A stretch of 64,000 bases of DNA from Austropuccinia psidii (taxonomy: Eukaryota; Basidiomycota; Pucciniomycetes; Pucciniales; Sphaerophragmiaceae). How positions within the stretch are numbered: position 1 is the stretch's first letter; every line of letters begins with the position of its first letter. The stretch spans positions 64,374,937 to 64,438,936 of the forward strand of contig JALGQZ010000001.1 in the NCBI GenBank assembly GCA_023105745.1, written 5' to 3'. The position numbers and the translations under genes were made by a program. The notes under the pieces were generated by a model, which saw only the letters and a list, made by a program, of their open reading frames with translations, was not told the DNA's origin and did no database searches. Positions 12,651-23,929 of this stretch are shown in pieces.

Positions 12651-14744
12651 TGTAAGATCTTTCTTTGAATTTCTTCTCAATATTACTATCAAGAAAGATT
12701 ACTATAACTGTTCTCATGAGAATTATTTTCATAATATATAAAGACCATAAGTAAATATTTTATTAATTAATTTACTTATTGAGTTAATATGTACTACTAG
12801 TAATATGAAAGTACAGATTAATTACCTACTGGAATCAACTAAAAGAGGTATATGATAATAAATATTATCATAAATATAATGTGAAATTATTTTTACTAAT
12901 GATTATCTTTTTCAAGGGTTATCATATTTATTTCTGAATAAAAATTTGGAGTTTAGGGAGGAAAATCCAGTAAATAAATATGAAACTTTTTAATAATTCA
13001 AAAACAACTGTGAAAATAATTCATAAAGGTTTTTTTTCATTAATTAACTGCAGATTGGGTAAATAAAAAGTAGATAACAGATCACAAATATAAAAGATGT
13101 AGGTAAGACACTTCTGTATATATTAAGAATATTTTATTTGATGCCTTTATGTATTCTTTGCAAGATTTGAAACTCATAAGAGCAACTTTTCAACTAATAT
13201 AGAGGATTATAATTAAGATATAATCATTTAACTTGATTATAATTATGAATATTGAAAAAAACAAAAGGATCCTTTTTGTATTACAAGAAGCTCAAAAATG
13301 AGCTCAATAGAGCAAGCTAAAACTCCCATTGGCAAGTGATCAATCACTCCATTTTTAGTTATTCTTACATCATTTGTTGTCACATAATATTATCTTCAAT
13401 TCTTAATTGTGTGATTCCATGTCGCCACCAACCCACTGATAATTGATAAGATATAGAGGAATTTCCTTAAGTATCATTTCATTTCAGAATGACAGATTTT
13501 TACTCTAAATTAACAATTTTATTTGGAATTTTATTCTGGAGTTTATTTTTGGTTAATTTGGAAGATTCAATATTGATGTGGCACTCTAAAAAATGGACTG
13601 TGATTCAATTTCCCAAGTAATATAATGAGCCAATAATTCTTCTTGGCTTTCAATAAGTATAAAAAGTTCATTCATAAGTCCTGAAGGCTTGAAGGGTATT
13701 CATTAAGAATTTTATTTCAAATTAATTTTTGAGGTTTGAACTGATTTTCTATATCATTCATGCTAAAGGTAACATAGCATCTGGTGTTCATGAGGTAATT
13801 CCATGAAAAATATTCCAAAAATGGTCTAATTAACCTTTTTTGGTCTTTAAATGAGAAATAATCAAGAATAAAAATTTACAAAGGAGTGAAAGGTGTTCAT
13901 TCCTTTTTTGACACATCAAGATAGAAGCTTATTTTCTAGTTGATCATTACTTAATTGGACTTAGCCTCAGTAAAAAAATTCAGAAATTCTTTAGTCAACT
14001 CATTATGTCATTATAGAGAGTATATTCAATCTTTTTATCTTCTTAAAATGAAGAGGACTCATGATTTGGACTACCTTGGCTCTCTTCACTTTTTTATCAT
14101 TAGTTACTGGGACTTAGCCTCAGTAAAAAAATTGAAAAGGCTGTAGCAATATAATTGTTTCATGATACAGAATAAATTCAATCTATTCATCTTCCTAAAA
14201 TAAAGAGGACTCATAAACTCTCCTATCCCAGCCCTCTTCTCATTTGTTTGTCTCTATTGGATATTTTCCTGTGAAAATAATCAATCTCAGACTTGGAATG
14301 GATAATAATTACAGATTTAGCAAATATTTATGTAAAAATGGTATATTATCAATTGAGAAAACATTTATAATATTAATAAAAATAGTTATGTAACATTTTT
14401 TTTGCAAAATAAAATCATTTCCATTTTAAATTGCAAAAAAATAAAAGTTTCCACTATTATCTCATGTGGTCTCAATGGTGATCTATTCAATTATTTTGGA
14501 TCTTATAGAATATTGGAATTATTTCTTGGCTATTGATGTTATTGGGCCAACTACAGGTTAATGTTCAAGTGTAATCCAAATCATTCCTTAACCCCATGGA
14601 TTTATTTAATCAAAAAGATTTATTAATCTTGTTCATTCCAAAAAAATAATTAATTTGGAGTAGGCATATTATATTTGAGTTTTTAATATTTCAAAAGCTA
14701 TTTGTGCCATTTTTGGGTTTGTGAAATATGAATCAAGGCTCAAA
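12651..14744 (-). mobile_element. solo LTR I, old, related to the B/D/E LTR family
   Basis: Read on plus it begins TGTAAGATCT and ends near CAAGGCTCAAA, the same termini as LTR E (61392-63298) but diverged. Matching blocks run in the same order: the stretch after the start, the region around 13380-13460, the segment 13674-13850 (compare 62390-62560), and the end (compare 63250-63298). Flanks TAAAG (12646-12650) and CAAAG (14746-14750) are a probable mutated target-site duplication. It is longer than its relatives because of an internal tandem duplication. Confidence 0.75.
13957..14262. repeat. approximately 153-bp tandem duplication inside LTR I
   Basis: The string GGACTTAGCCTCAGTAAAAA occurs at 13957 and again at 14110. 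Downstream sequence is also repeated (AAATGAAGAGGACTCAT at about 14046 against AAATAAAGAGGACTCAT at about 14199), giving two diverged copies with a period near 153 bp. Confidence 0.75.
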
Positions 14745-15050
14745 TCAAAGGCTAATCCTATATCTATCCCTGAAGACCAAAGGATTCTGTGTGTAACTCC
14801 TAAGCCCCTTCCTTTGCTACAAACTCTGATATGACTGCACTAAACTGGTGGCACCTTTTACTAATATCATTTTGAAAAATCAAAATACTCCTTTCTGCCT
14901 CCTTACATATTTTTTCAAAACTATTCTTAGTTGGCCAAACCAGAATTCACAAATATTCAAATAATGATTACTGATATGAATGTATAAAAATGTTTTTTTA
15001 AAAAGAATGTCTGAGAATAATTGTATTTTTTCAAAAATGTATTCAGAAAT
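14745..15050. other. short spacer left of element A
   Basis: No gene was recognised. The last five bases (GAAAT, 15046-15050) are the left copy of the target-site duplication of element A. Confidence 0.6.
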
Positions 15051-16989
15051 TGTAAGGTTTGACTATGAAACAATAAGTAAAAATTACTAATATTTTACTT
15101 AATGTACTATGCATGTCCTTATAAATGAAATAAATAAGATAAAAATAATTATAATAATAAAAAATTATTATAATTATGGCATAAAAATAATCATATTATT
15201 GAATGAATATATTAATATAAGATGATTAATATATTTAAAAGCACTTTATTATTGTTACCAACAAATAATAAAGGCGTAAAAAATATTTTTTTATTAATAA
15301 AAAACAATTAATAACAATAATATTACTAATATTAAAGTTATTAATTAATATAAATACTATTTATATTAATTATAGAATTATTTAAAGTAATAATAGAGAG
15401 AAAATTATTATAATAAGAGAAATAACCTACTTTTAATACTTAATATAATAACTTTGAATAATTTTACGCCAAAAAATGTAAATAAAACCCTTTTAAGTTG
15501 TGATTACAATAATGTTTAAGAGAAATTACAAATATTCTTAATTTTACGTGGAATTGAGGTTTTTAAAGAGAATTTTAAACAAAACAGTTGAATAAATATA
15601 ATAATCACATCAAAGATGATTATTATAATAACATTATCTTTGTTCTTTAATAATATAAGAGTTATATATAAAAAGAATAAAGAAATCATCTTTTGATTTA
15701 AATATTTTAGTGTTTTGTAAGCGTCTGAGGGGAAAACAGAGTAAAAAGAGCTCTATTTATAGTAAATACCTCCCTCCTAGAGTCCAGAAGGCTTCTAGTA
15801 GATGTGTAATGATGATTTCTACTAGAATTGATCAATATTTTAAGGTTTGGTAATGATTAAATCATGATCAAACCATCTTACCTCATAATTACGCCATTAT
15901 TTAGAGTTATCACTATAACTCTACGTTTGATGACATCATAGGCTTGGCAGAAGCCTAAACTTTGTAGATTTCATTAGTATCAATCATATCCTAATATTAT
16001 TCACAATTTTTGTCACTTATATGACTGTTAAACTTAAAATAAGATTACAGTGTGTGATGTTAAATGATCAAATTTAAGCTTAAGCTTTAATCATTGAACA
16101 CTTTGGAGTTATACCTGCTACAGTTATTCTGGGAGTGGATTCTGATAGCTTGGCATGTCCTTATTACACTTCCAAGGGAATTTTATTACATCATCAAAAC
16201 TCCATTTTTGATGATTTTTCTTGTAACTCATCATTTCTGTCAAAATCTAATATTTTAAACTTCAAACCATGATTTCAAGGGGTTATACCTTGAATATTGT
16301 AATACAAAATATGTCATTATTCACAAATGAACTAGTAGAGTCTGACTGTCCACGTTTTTTAAGTTTGGACCACTTTCACAACAAAGTGGTCAACAACTCT
16401 ATTGACTTTAATCAATAATCCATTACAGTTTTTAACCTTTTTTATAGCTTATAAAATAAAGTTCATTTCTGTGTTCCTACAGTAATTACGTGGTGACTTT
16501 ATTTTTGGTTTATCACTCTATCATGTATATTTCAAAAGATATTAGCTAAAATCCTTGAATATATGCATTGACCAAAAAAGTGCATATATTCAGCTTAACT
16601 CCTTAAGTATTTACTTTGGAGATTAGCTTCTTAATTGTTTTATGTGTAGAGATTTATGGGAAAACCAATGGTAAAATTTATTTCACATGTTGTTTCATTG
16701 ATATTTGAAATAATTAAGGATTCATGTTTTTTATAAGGTGTTATTACTTATAACTCATTGAATATTGACTTTACAGATATGCCATAAAAATGGTATATGT
16801 GTATTTTACCAAGAGGAATCCAATGGTGTAATTTATTTCACATCTTTATTCATTGTCCTTTAAGTTAAACCAAGTTTCATGCCTATTTGTGGCAGTTTTG
16901 TAGTTTTAAGGTAATTATTTTTAAGGTATAATTATTTCAATATTTCTTGTGACCTTTTTGGGTATGTGGTCATATCTCAAAGGTTCACA
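15051..16989 (-). repeat. element A, left LTR (3' LTR)
   Basis: It starts TGTAAGGTTTGACTATGAAA and ends CTCAAAGGTTCACA on the plus strand, giving TG...CA ends. It matches 23585-23929 followed by 34210-35843. The bases just inside the element (16990 onward) read, on the minus strand, as a purine-rich TTTTGGTGGTAGGGAA next to the LTR, a plausible polypurine tract. Confidence 0.92.
15754..15761 (-). promoter_or_regulatory. TATA box in LTR A (left copy)
   Basis: The minus strand reads TATAAATA followed by GAGCTC. The same element lies at the corresponding place in LTR F (60845-60852, TATAAATA) and, with one change, in the right LTR of A (34606-34613, TATAAATC). Conservation and orientation with transcription support a core promoter; this is inferred from sequence only. 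Confidence 0.6.
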
Positions 16990-17104
16990 TTCCCTACCAC
17001 CAAAACAAGATTGTACTACAATCTGATATATGTAATTAGGGTATAATACACTGTCCTACCTCTTCAATAGACTTTGTTAGTCTTGAAGCTCAATAATTCT
17101 TGAT

Positions 17105-18803
17105 TTTTCTATTCTTTAGATTTTCTGTCATGTCTGAACCTTCTTAGTAGTTTATCAGCATTTGTTATATCTTTCTCAAGTAGCCATTCATCTTCTTGAG
17201 TTTAATTTCTATACCTTACAGGGTATTCTCTTTCTTTTTTGTTTCTTGTCCTTCTTTCTTTAAGGACTTTCAAAATTTTCTTTTCCTCTCCTTCTTCCAA
17301 GGGGGGTATTTCAAGTGGGGGTTTCTTTCTTAGTGGAAATAACTCCTTGTCACTTGAACTGTAAGGTTTTATCAGACTTACAGGGAAAGTTGGGTGTTTG
17401 TTCATTAGTTCACCTGTGAGTTCCAATTGCACAGCATTGGGTCCATGAAGTGCTTTTATCATAAATGGTCCTGCAAAGGAATCTTTCAATTTCTTTGGGC
17501 CTTTTATGTTATTAAAATCAAGGGTTGATACTAGGACCAAGTCTCCTATTTTGAAGTCAGGTGGTTTATGACTTTTATCCTATCTTTCTTTTGCATATTT
17601 GAAAGAATCTTGCATACATCTGTTTGCATGGTGTCTTGCTTTGTCAAGCATTATCTTGAAACTGCTTGCTGTTGGATGTATATCCACTAAGTCCTTTTTG
17701 AGGGTATCATAAGGAAGTCTTGGATTCCAACCTTTTTCTAGCATTGCTGGTGTTTTTCCAGTAGAAGAATGGATTGATGTTTTATATGCCAGTTCAAGGG
17801 CTGGTACTAGTGTACACCAATCATGGGTAAAGCCATCAGAACCTTTGAATTCTAGTCCATAAGCACAGAATCTTCTGATCATGTCCTCCAAGGTTTGTAT
17901 CATTCTTTCTGCTAAACCATCAGTTTGAGGATGGTAAGCTGTTGAGTATGATAACTTTGTCCCAAACAAGTTATGGAGATATGTCCATAATGCTGAAGTG
18001 AATTTTGGGTCTCTGTCACTTATGATATTTTGGAATAAGCCTGTGTGGCTAATGACTTTATTCCATAGTATTATGGGTGTGTCCAGAGCTGTGTCATCTT
18101 TGTGAAATGGTAGGAAAATGGGAGTTTTGCTATACCTTTCAACTAATACTAGGCATGCATTATAACTTCTGTCTCCTCCTGGAGGTAATGCTGTTACCCA
18201 ATCCATATGAACTATTTCCCAAGGGAATTTTGGTTCTTGGATTTAGATCATCATTCCAAATTCTTTTCCTGTGGCTCTGTTGGCTTTTTGACATCTGTCA
18301 CAGGTTTTGCAGTATTTTGCAACATCTTTCTTCCAATTTGGCCACCAAGAGCAGGTTTTCACCCTTTCTAGTGTTCTATCTTCTGAGAGATGTCCAGCTG
18401 CAACACTATCATGACACTCATGTAAAATAGTGTTTATCAGGGTTCTATCTGTTAAGGCCATAACACATGTGTGTTTTGTTCTATGGTAAAGGATTCCATC
18501 AAGGAGGTGGAATCTTCCTTCATCATATGCCTTTTTCCATGTTTCATCTAATTTTGATGAAAGTGATGGATCTTTGCAGTCTTTCATTAGAAGTTGGCTT
18601 AAGATATGGCAATTATTGTCTATCTTATAGCTTTCTTCAACTTGGTTAAAGAGTTCTGTGCCAATGTCTGTAACACATATTCCTTCTATATGGTGCTCTT
18701 CTTGTGTTGCCCATGCTGGATTGTCAGGGGTATTTGCTAGAGACCATCTGCTAGGACCATCTGCATTTTTATGAATATTACCAGATTTATGAACAATACT
18801 CAT
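17105..18803 (-). pseudogene. element A integrase with C-terminal chromodomain, interrupted by stops
   Basis: Integrase inserts the cDNA into the genome. In the sense direction there is a zinc-binding region ([12 protein letters not shown], then CKTCDRCQK, about 18270-18430). The catalytic core follows: the first Asp in MDWVTALPPGGD (18206 downward), the second in IISDRDPKFTS, and the Glu in DGLAERMIQTLE. A GPY/F-like and chromodomain tail ends KEREYPVRYRN, where a TAA (17199-17201) cuts it; DEWLLEKDI can still be read beyond the stop. The pieces share one frame but are separated by nonsense codons near 18240, 17577 and 17199. The chromodomain suggests targeting to modified histones, as in other chromoviruses. 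Confidence 0.85.
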
Positions 18804-19310
18804 ATTTCATCTATATTCTTGGATGAAAATTTGCTATCTCAGCATATGTCTATTTGGAGTTTTCATATTTAATAGAGATTTTACAGCATTACAGTCTGTA
18901 ATTGTATCAAATATTGTTCCATCCAAGTAATAATGTAATTTTTCTAAAGCCCACACTAAGCAGAGGAATTCCATTTTGCTTGCTCCATATCTTTCCTCTG
19001 TTGGCTTTATCTGTCTTGAAATAAAACAAATTGGTCCTTCCACTGGCTTATCATTGATAATTTGTGTTTGGTGTAGTGCAGCACCTAGTCCTTCTCCACA
19101 TGCATCAATGTAAAGTTTAAAGGGTAGTTTCCAATCTGGCATTGGAAGAAATGGGGCATTTGTTAAGGAATTTTTCAATTCTTCATATGCCTTGATTTCT
19201 TCTTCTGTCATTTCATAGAATGTTTGTTGGTCACATAGTTTATACAAGGATTTGGCAATTTTTGCAAATTCCTTTATATTCTGTCTATAGTAACCAGCAA
19301 ATCCTAGAAA
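18804..19310 (-). pseudogene. element A RNase H domain, with stops
   Basis: RNase H removes the RNA strand during cDNA synthesis. The open part (18834-19247) contains [14 protein letters not shown], with the first catalytic Asp, then [20 protein letters not shown] with the Glu, and the Asp in [19 protein letters not shown]. It lies in the same frame as the upstream RT, separated by a TAA at 19308-19310, and is followed by further stops at 18804-18833. Compared with element B, its active-site residues are better preserved. Confidence 0.82.
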
Positions 19311-20138
19311 TTAGTGCATTTCTTTTTTGGTTTGAGGCATTGGCTTAAGTAGTACTGCTGCTACTTTATTCTTGTCTATTCCTAGACTAAGTCCAGATAC
19401 AACATGTCCTAGTGCTTTTAGTTCACTAAATGCAAAATGACACTTTTTTAAGGAAATTTTCATATTTACTTGCACTATTTTTTGTAGTACCCTATCTAGT
19501 CTTGAAAGGTGATTTTCCCAAGTCTCTGAGCAAACTATGATATCATCAATATAGATAATTAACCATCCTTCTGATAATTCTTCAGGAAATATGGTATTCA
19601 TCATCCTTTGAGAATGGGAAGGTGCATTCTTTCTACAAAATGGCATTCTTAAGTATTCAAAAATCCCACAGTGGACTATTATCCTTAGTGGTTTCTTGGC
19701 ATTTTCCGTTAAAACATTTTGATGAAAACCCTTTAAAGCATCCATGGCTGTAATGAACTTAACTTGTGACAATTGTGTCAATGTCTCATGGATTCTGGGT
19801 ATTGGATATCTGTCTGGAATGGTATAGGTGTTCAGGGCTCTAACGTCTCCTACCATTATTGATTTTCCATTATGCCAAGCTATAATTACAGGTGTGGTGA
19901 CCTCTACCTGTTCATTATGTCCTACTTTTCTTAATACTCCAAGGTCCATTAATTCTTTAATGTGTACCTCCAAGGCTTCTCTAGCCCTTGGACTAGCTGG
20001 GTAAGCAGGTCTCCTAAGTAAAGGTGGGTAAGGTTTTTCCATATTAATAATTATATCCACCTCATGCCCAATTATGGCACCTAGTGGCTCTTTGTCAGTT
20101 GCAAAGGCATTTTTGTACTTAAATAAGAGGTCAATCAA
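19311..20138 (-). pseudogene. element A reverse transcriptase domain
   Basis: RT copies genomic RNA into cDNA. The frame carries the Ty3/gypsy fingers and palm: PLGAIIGHEVDI, LRRPAYPASPRAREALE, ALNTYTIPDRYPIPRIHETL, MDALKGFHQNVLT, EYLRMPFCRKNAPSHSQRMM and the catalytic IIYIDDIIVCSE (YIDD). The usual FG(I/L)KNAP has become FCRKNAP. The upstream protease frame ends at 20135 in another phase, so a frameshift separates PR from RT; in element B the same junction is continuous. It ends at a TAA just after the thumb region. Confidence 0.88.
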
Positions 20139-20719
20139 TTTTTCTTCTGTTTTTCTGTTACTTCTTGATTGAATTCTGCCTCTTTGAGTTGTTCAGATAT
20201 GAAAAGTTCCTTTTCTGGACTTTTCTCTTCATTCTTAATAACTATGATTTGTTTTTTGTTATTTAAGAAGCCAAACTTTTGTCTTTTGTTGTCTCCTATG
20301 GTAGAATATCTATCTTTTTGGTTAGAGATATCTATACCATAAATTGAAAAGTAGTCATTTCCAAGTATAAAGTGATTACTCGTACAGTTGTACATTACTA
20401 AAAACTCTATTTTAATTCTGACACATTTTGAGGGGTGAGGAAAAATGAGTGTTAAATCAATTATTCCAAGGTGCTTCATGCTCTCACTTGCACTACTAAA
20501 TTTGACACCTTGTATTGGCATAGGTTTTTCTTGCCAATCTTGGACAATGGTTTTTAAATAACTTTTACCAGCACAGGTAAAATATGCTCCTGTATCCAAG
20601 TTCACTTTTCCTTCTTGGTTATCAACCATAAGAGTACTTATACTTGATTTTCCAGCTGTATATCCCATTCCTTTTGCTGGTTTGGTTCTGTACATTTTGG
20701 CATCTTGTACATTTGTCAC
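20135..20719 (-). pseudogene. element A retroviral-type aspartic protease domain
   Basis: This protease would cleave the Gag-Pol polyprotein. The active site is visible as KVNLDTGAYFTCAGKSYLK (DTG). The flap region and the hydrophobic FILGNDYFSIYGID segment, equivalent to the (I/L)LG motif of pepsin-like retroviral proteases, follow. The frame is the one used by Gag upstream and ends EVTEKQKKN, where the frameshift to RT occurs. Confidence 0.82.
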
Positions 20720-22212
20720 GTTTGTGTCAGATGTTCCAGCTTGTGGTAAGTTTGAGTTAACATCTAGTACTTCATAAATTATATCAATATTATTAAGTTG
20801 TGAATTAATTATATTAATTTAATCACTTTTAGAGCTTTCTGACTCTTCTGTTTCTTTTTCAGAGTCATATTCCTCCTCTTTTTCTTTGTGGTTTTCTGTT
20901 TCCACAATTTCATTAATTTTTTCCTTTTTGAGGCAGTTATTGGTTAAGTGTCCAATACCTCCACATTTATGGCATTTGCTTTGCTCATTATTGTTGGATG
21001 TATTGGGCTTGAAAGCTTCTTTTGATTAATCTTTTTTGATAAATGGCTTATTTGGACTTTTAATGTCAAATTTCTTCCAAGTTCTGCCAATTTTTGTTCT
21101 TGTCACTATGTCCTCTAGTGCATTTATATACTCTTCTGTGGAAAATGGTTCTATACACCTGCTTCTTAGGGCATGTTCTAGCTCTCCTCCACATTTCTTA
21201 AGTATTTTCATGTGCACCATCTTTTGTGACATTTCTGGGTACAGTGCATTTAGTCTTTCAACTTGTTTAAAGAACTAAGTTAAAGGTTTGTCTTTGTCTG
21301 GGTCAAAGAAAGAATTTTCAAATGCATTCTATATCTTGTACCTCCAGGAATCATTAGCCCACTTGTTGATTATTTCTGGTTTCCACCAAGACCAGGTGTT
21401 TTTGCCATTTGTTTGTCTTATGCCATAATACCATCTTTTTTCAGATTTTTCAAACAATGAATGTAATATTGTAGTAATTAATTCATCTGGTATGGCATGA
21501 TCTTCTTGTAGCATGTCAATTGTCTTGATAAATGACATGTGGTCATATTCACCTTCTCCTGTGAATGTTGGCCATTCTTTTAATTGAGGTGCTTCCTTCA
21601 TTAAGACTTGGTTATTGTCTTGGTGACTTAAGTCTGTTATGAATGGATTTGTTAATTCCTCTTTTGTATTAACAGGGCTTCTTATGTGAGAAAGTGGGGT
21701 TGAGAACCTTGGCATATTTGAGTTAGCCTCATTAATTTTATCCATTTTTTCAGTGATAAGCCTTATTTTACTTTGAATGTCATCTTTCAGATGCATTCTT
21801 GCTTCATCACTTTTTTTCACATGGTCCAAAAGTAAGTTTTGGTGTGATGAAGTTTTTTCTTCAAATTTTTCTACAGAAATACTTAGTTTGTTTAATTTTT
21901 CTGTGAGATTGTTAATAATCAAGTCATAATTGAGTGTCAAAGTTTTATCTTTGATATCTTTTGTTTATTTATACAATTCTTGTTGTCCTTGTATTAATTT
22001 TTGAGTGTTGTCAATTGAAATCTTTGGTTTATTTTTTTCAACAATAAATTTAATGTTGTCAATTTCTTTTTTATTTTGTACAACAATTCTTGTCAAAGAA
22101 GATAAGCTATTGTTTATTTCTTGTAATGATAATAAACTGGTTTTGATTTCTTTCAGAGGTAATATAGTATTTTCAATTTCTGTTAAGGTATTTACAACAT
22201 CTTTGGACAAGG
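20720..22212 (-). pseudogene. element A Gag (coiled coil, capsid-like region, zinc knuckle)
   Basis: Gag packages the RNA in the particle. In the sense direction there is a heptad-like Leu/Ile/Lys-rich stretch (about 22210-21965), then a TAA at 21962-21964. The next open piece (21329-21940) holds a second coiled coil and the conserved capsid-like block WPTFTGEGEYDHMSFIKTID...WSWWKPEIINKWANDSW. A third piece (21026-21232) carries CGGELEHALRSRCIEPFSTE. A complete CCHC zinc knuckle, CHKCGGIGHLTNNC, lies at 20933-20974. All open pieces share one frame but are separated by stops, so the gene is broken. Confidence 0.8.
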
Positions 22213-23110
22213 TTATTTCTTTGGGAAATGAGGTTGTCTCATTCTTTGTTCTTCCTTGTCCTTGAATTCCATCAATGTTCTGGCCATGTTGAAAACATTG
22301 TTTATGGCATCCTTTTGGATTTTTGGAATCCTGTAGCTTGGGGAACATGGTTTTCTCCAATTCTTTTTCTTGTTCTTCTTCCCTTCTTGGGGAATTGGGT
22401 TGGCTTGGGGCTTGCTGGTAGAAGCTACTGGGGCTTCTTCCTTGGTTGCCTCCTTCTTTTTGGAATGGTACTCCTTGAATTTTTTGATTGGAGGTTTGGA
22501 TGATAGTGGATTCCATCCATTGGAGTATCTCACTATTTCCTCCTCTTTGAGGAACTTTTTTGGGATGTGCCAGGAGTTCATCACTCCTTGGTGCATTTGA
22601 GGCAAAATGTCCCAGTCCTTGTATTTGTACACTGTGTAGTACTTTTTGTACTGGCTCATGTAAATGTCTATTTGAGCCCTCTGAATGGGATTTGTACCTG
22701 TTTGAGTTACTCATACTAAGTTCTAACTCTGGTTCAGATATCATGGGCATTTCTGGGACTTGCCTTTGGGATAAGGCACTTCCTTGTGTGGATTCTGTTC
22801 CACTGGGAATATTGCCCTTCCTTTTCCCTTTTGAGGAATCAATTCTACCTCTGAGTCCAGCTCCATCTGATTGGATGGAGTATTGGGAGCCTCTTCTGGT
22901 AGTAATGTTTCAAGAAAAAATAAGAAATAAGAGGATTTCAGAACAGGAATTCTTCTTATGGCAATTTATAAATGAGGTACTCACCTTCAGAGTCCTGAAT
23001 AGTGGGTCCTGGAAAGTCTAACTTCTTAGCTTTCTTTTTCTTAGTGATTATTGATGTTGGAGAACTTGGACAAGTTTCTTCCACCAATCTTTCAACAGTG
23101 GCTTGTCTTC
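22213..23110 (-). pseudogene. element A ORF1, probably spliced, overlaps Gag frame
   Basis: A separate frame (22213-22659, extending upstream without ATG) encodes an ORF1 protein ending HFPKK at a stop. It aligns residue by residue with the same region of elements B (ends TFPHK) and C (ends TSFPKK): QYK, a Trp-Ile block, QG(V/A)MNS, PLS, APVASTS, YRIPK and a helix around VFNMARTLMEF. The Gag-pol frame is also open across this DNA (21965-22750). Upstream, a likely exon 1 (about 22985-23100) is joined by a GTGAGT...CCAG intron (22896-22984) to an exon starting EEAPNTPSNQMELD. Element B has the equivalent arrangement. Stops at about 22740-22710 in this frame suggest decay. Confidence 0.6.
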
Positions 23111-23566
23111 AAACACTAAAAAAGACAAATAAATATAAGTCTTTTATATAAGCAGTTTTATTTTTGGTAAGATATGGCAATTTTCCCCGTAAAATTGCTT
23201 TTATATTTTAAAAAAATGAAATCAAAATGAATAAAAAAACTTTTTTATGGGTTTTTAATATTTTTTAATATTTTTTATGTTTTTATTTTTAAAGAATAAA
23301 ATAAAAAATGAATATTATTCTTTTTATAAAATTATTTTCAATGTATAAAATATCTTTTTTAATTACTAGAGTCACTCAAAGAAAGTTCTTGAAAGTCTAA
23401 GGATGTGAAAAACCATGTGTAAGACAGTACAATTGCTTTCCAAATGCCTCAATAGTATTTAAAATCAATAAATATAAAGCTATTATATAATTTCATGATT
23501 AGAATTGTAATTTATTATTAGATAAACCCAATTAGAATCTTTTAAAAGGTCTTTTAGAGTAAATAT

Positions 23567-23584
23567 CACGGCCAGGCCCCCAAA
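23567..23584 (-). other. element A primer-binding-like site
   Basis: Directly inside the 5' LTR (sense strand) the sequence is TTTGGGGGCCTGGCCGTG. The same motif follows the 5' LTR in B (25852) and, slightly changed, in C (47095 downward). The TGG starting two bases after the LTR fits a tRNA-primer site, but I cannot name a matching tRNA. Confidence 0.55.
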
Positions 23585-23929
23585 TGTAAGGTTTGACTAT
23601 GAAACAATAAGTAAAAATTACTAATATTTTACTTATTGTACTATGAATGTCCGTATAAAGGAAATAAATAAGATAAAAATAATTATTATAATTATGGCGT
23701 AAAAATAATTATATTATTGAATAAATATAATAATATAATTCATATTATGAAAAAATAATATAATAAATATATATATATTAATATAAGATAATTGATATAT
23801 TTAAAAGCACTTTATTATTGTTACCAAAAAATAATAAACACATAAAAAGTTGTTTTTTATTAATAAAAAACAATTAATAACAATATTATTACTAATATTA
23901 AAGTTATGAATTAATATAAATACTATTTA
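23585..23929 (-). repeat. element A, right LTR (5' LTR), first part
   Basis: It begins TGTAAGGTTTGACTATGAAA exactly like the left LTR and stops at AATACTATTTA, where element B is inserted. The last five bases (ATTTA, 23925-23929) are the left target-site duplication of B. Confidence 0.92.

Noticed and set aside
18077..18649. Plus-strand open frames of 60-117 codons over the element A integrase.
   Set aside because: Shadows of the integrase, whose catalytic motifs are on the minus strand.
22005..23021. Plus-strand open frames over element A (for example 22005-22265, 22228-22503, 22560-23021).
   Set aside because: They are antisense to the Gag and ORF1 frames, which show cross-element conservation; the plus frames do not.
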